Part shown: positions 62,699 through 64,000 of the stretch, piece by piece
Position numbering within the stretch: the first letter of the stretch is position 1
How the letters are laid out: each line of letters starts with the position of its first letter
Source: Arcobacter arenosus
Lineage (GTDB): Bacteria > Campylobacterota > Campylobacteria > Campylobacterales > Arcobacteraceae
Assembly: GCF_005771535.1 (NCBI RefSeq)
Contig: NZ_VANU01000003.1
Span: 215,809-279,808 of the forward strand
Direction of reading: 5' to 3'
Length of the DNA stretch: 64,000 nt
Position numbers and translations under genes: made by a program
The notes under the pieces: generated by a model
Told to the model about the DNA's origin: nothing
Seen by the model: only the letters and a program-made list of their open reading frames with translations
Databases searched by the model: none

Positions 62699-62748
62699 TT
62701 CTAACCCTAAAAATATATTTTTTGTAATTATACCTAAAAAGTTATATG

Positions 62749-64000
62749 TTAATAATAAGAAAGTGGTAAAATGATTACAAAAATAACTCCATCATTTTTA
62801 TTTTTAGCAAAAATTTTACCTCCCATATTTTTTTCGATAATAGTTTTTGCCATATATAGACCTATTCCTGTCCCTTGATTTTCAAACTTTGTTGTAAAAT
62901 AAGGTTCAAACATTCTATCCATAACTTCATCTTCTATTTTCCCACAGTTATTTTCTAGAACTATTTTAATTTTATTCCCATAATCTATAAAAATTTCAAC
63001 ATCTACTTTTGCATCAAAATCTGCTATTTGTTTTTTTATAATTGCAGCATCAGCGGCATTGTTTAAGATATTTAAAACAACTTGTTGAAGTTCATTCATA
63101 TAGTTAACTGTTTCAACATCCTCCCCTGTGATATTAAGTTCAATATTGTTTTTTTCAAACTGTGTTTCAACTATTTTAGAACATTGTAAAATTGAGTCTT
63201 TTACATTGAATTTTACTTTATCTTTATTTGGTTGATAAAAGTTTCTAAAATCATCAATTGTTTGAGACATATACTCAATTTGTAATTTTGTATCTTTTAT
63301 AACTGAATCCAATTCCTCTTTACTTAATGTTCCATAACTATCTCTAATAAAATGGGTAAGCAGATTAATATTATTTAGTGGTTGTCTCCATTGGTGGGCA
63401 ATATTTCCTAACATCTCACCCATAGCGGCAAGTTTACTTTGATGAACCAAGATTCTATCTTTTTCAATATTTTTTTCAACCTCTTCATCAACTTTATGTT
63501 TTAACTCTTCTTCTGTTAGTTTCATCTCAGTAATATCACTTATATAACCATAAAAATAAGCTACATTTCCAAAATCATCTTTTAAGAAAATTGTTCTTGT
63601 GAATACCCACCTTACATCACCATTTTTATCTTTTACCCTATAAACTTTTGTAAATGATCTCTCATCATTATTAACTGCTTTTGCAAGGTCTTCTTTTAAT
63701 TCTTTAATATCATCTTCATGCACAAAATCAAAATAGCTTACCTCTTTACTTTGAAATTCTTGAGCACTATATCCATATGAACTAATTGACTTTGAAATAT
63801 AATCAACACTTAGGTTTTCATCATTTTTCCATTTAAAAATTACAATTCGCCCATACTCAACTAATAAATCAACATATTTTAATTCTTTAATTAGTTTTTT
63901 TCTTTGTTCAATATCCATAGACATCATTAACATTCGTTTATGATTATTATCATTAAAGGCTTTTCCTCTAACTAAAATCCATTTAAATTTATTGTTTTTA
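62749..64000 (-). CDS. PAS-domain sensor histidine kinase (5' end beyond window)
   Basis: Reads through the window edge with no stop: upstream of the in-frame ATG at 63933 come 22 more codons ending a PAS-like fold (WILVRGKAFNDNNHKRM), so at least one further PAS domain lies outside. Within the window there is a full PAS/PAC (IVIFKWKND ... WVFTRTIFLKDDFGNVAYFYGYISDITEMK), coiled coil, H-box NIAHQWRQPL and the G2 box GTGIGLYMAKTIIE. No transmembrane helix here; partner of the next response regulator. Confidence 0.9.
   Translation of the reverse strand, partial: KNNKFKWILVRGKAFNDNNHKRMLMMSMDIEQRKKLIKELKYVDLLVEYGRIVIFKWKNDENLSVDYISKSISSYGYSAQEFQSKEVSYFDFVHEDDIKELKEDLAKAVNNDERSFTKVYRVKDKNGDVRWVFTRTIFLKDDFGNVAYFYGYISDITEMKLTEEELKHKVDEEVEKNIEKDRILVHQSKLAAMGEMLGNIAHQWRQPLNNINLLTHFIRDSYGTLSKEELDSVIKDTKLQIEYMSQTIDDFRNFYQPNKDKVKFNVKDSILQCSKIVETQFEKNNIELNITGEDVETVNYMNELQQVVLNILNNAADAAIIKKQIADFDAKVDVEIFIDYGNKIKIVLENNCGKIEDEVMDRMFEPYFTTKFENQGTGIGLYMAKTIIEKNMGGKIFAKNKNDGVIFVIILPLSYY

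Overview
The window is AT-rich, with short intergenic gaps and Shine-Dalgarno sites of the AAAGGA type. Gene content and order point to a free-living Arcobacter-like member of the Campylobacterota: the htrA/response-regulator/kinase cluster as in Campylobacter, kinases with the NIAHQWRQPL H-box, hrcA-grpE-dnaK, and a NAD-linked Hox hydrogenase. No insertion sequence, phage, CRISPR array or rRNA is visible.

Layout. 1-11.4 kb (minus): a surface-adhesion locus transcribed as TolC-like channel with a SPOR tail, ABC exporter, HlyD adaptor, ankyrin/OmpA lipoprotein, WG-repeat lipoprotein, a soluble histidine kinase, then a giant repeat adhesin that runs off the left edge. A response regulator is divergent (11.5 kb). 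12.8-18.2 kb (plus): hoxEFUYH plus the maturation protease. 18.2-33.7 kb (minus): an 11-gene glycogen and sugar-phosphate operon (gap, pfkA, NDP-sugar synthase fusion, GH57 hydrolase, GalT-like, glgA, phosphorylase-like, pgm, DUF4912, GH57 branching enzyme, fbp-like). 34-37.8 kb: ArsC-like protein, two small genes, a Cache-domain kinase, a cold-shock gene and tRNA-Cys/Ser/Leu. 38-43.3 kb (plus): ilvD and htrA with a cprRS-like two-component pair. 43.3-58.5 kb (mostly minus): housekeeping genes (dtd, dsbD, psd, mltA, dnaK, grpE, hrcA) mixed with small cysteine-rich proteins, a KAP-type NTPase and a degenerate aminotransferase-fold protein. 58.7-64 kb: a TAXI-TRAP transporter, convergent with a PAS-kinase/response-regulator pair that runs off the right edge.

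Most notable non-coding signal: the leaders of hoxH (about 16181-16300) and ilvD (about 37989-38106) are the same structured RNA. Two stem-loops carry compensatory base changes, followed by a hairpin whose loop strand is complementary to the Shine-Dalgarno sequence. The last hairpin recurs upstream of an unknown 76-residue gene (51351-51378). This looks like a cis-regulatory RNA, possibly a riboswitch, that I cannot assign to a known class.

Other notable signals are three enzyme homologues lacking key catalytic or cofactor residues (fructose-bisphosphatase, glucan phosphorylase, aminotransferase), two genes that appear to start at ATA, and 11-bp-phased direct repeats in front of the adhesin and htrA. 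All functional statements come from reading motifs by eye; no database search was run.
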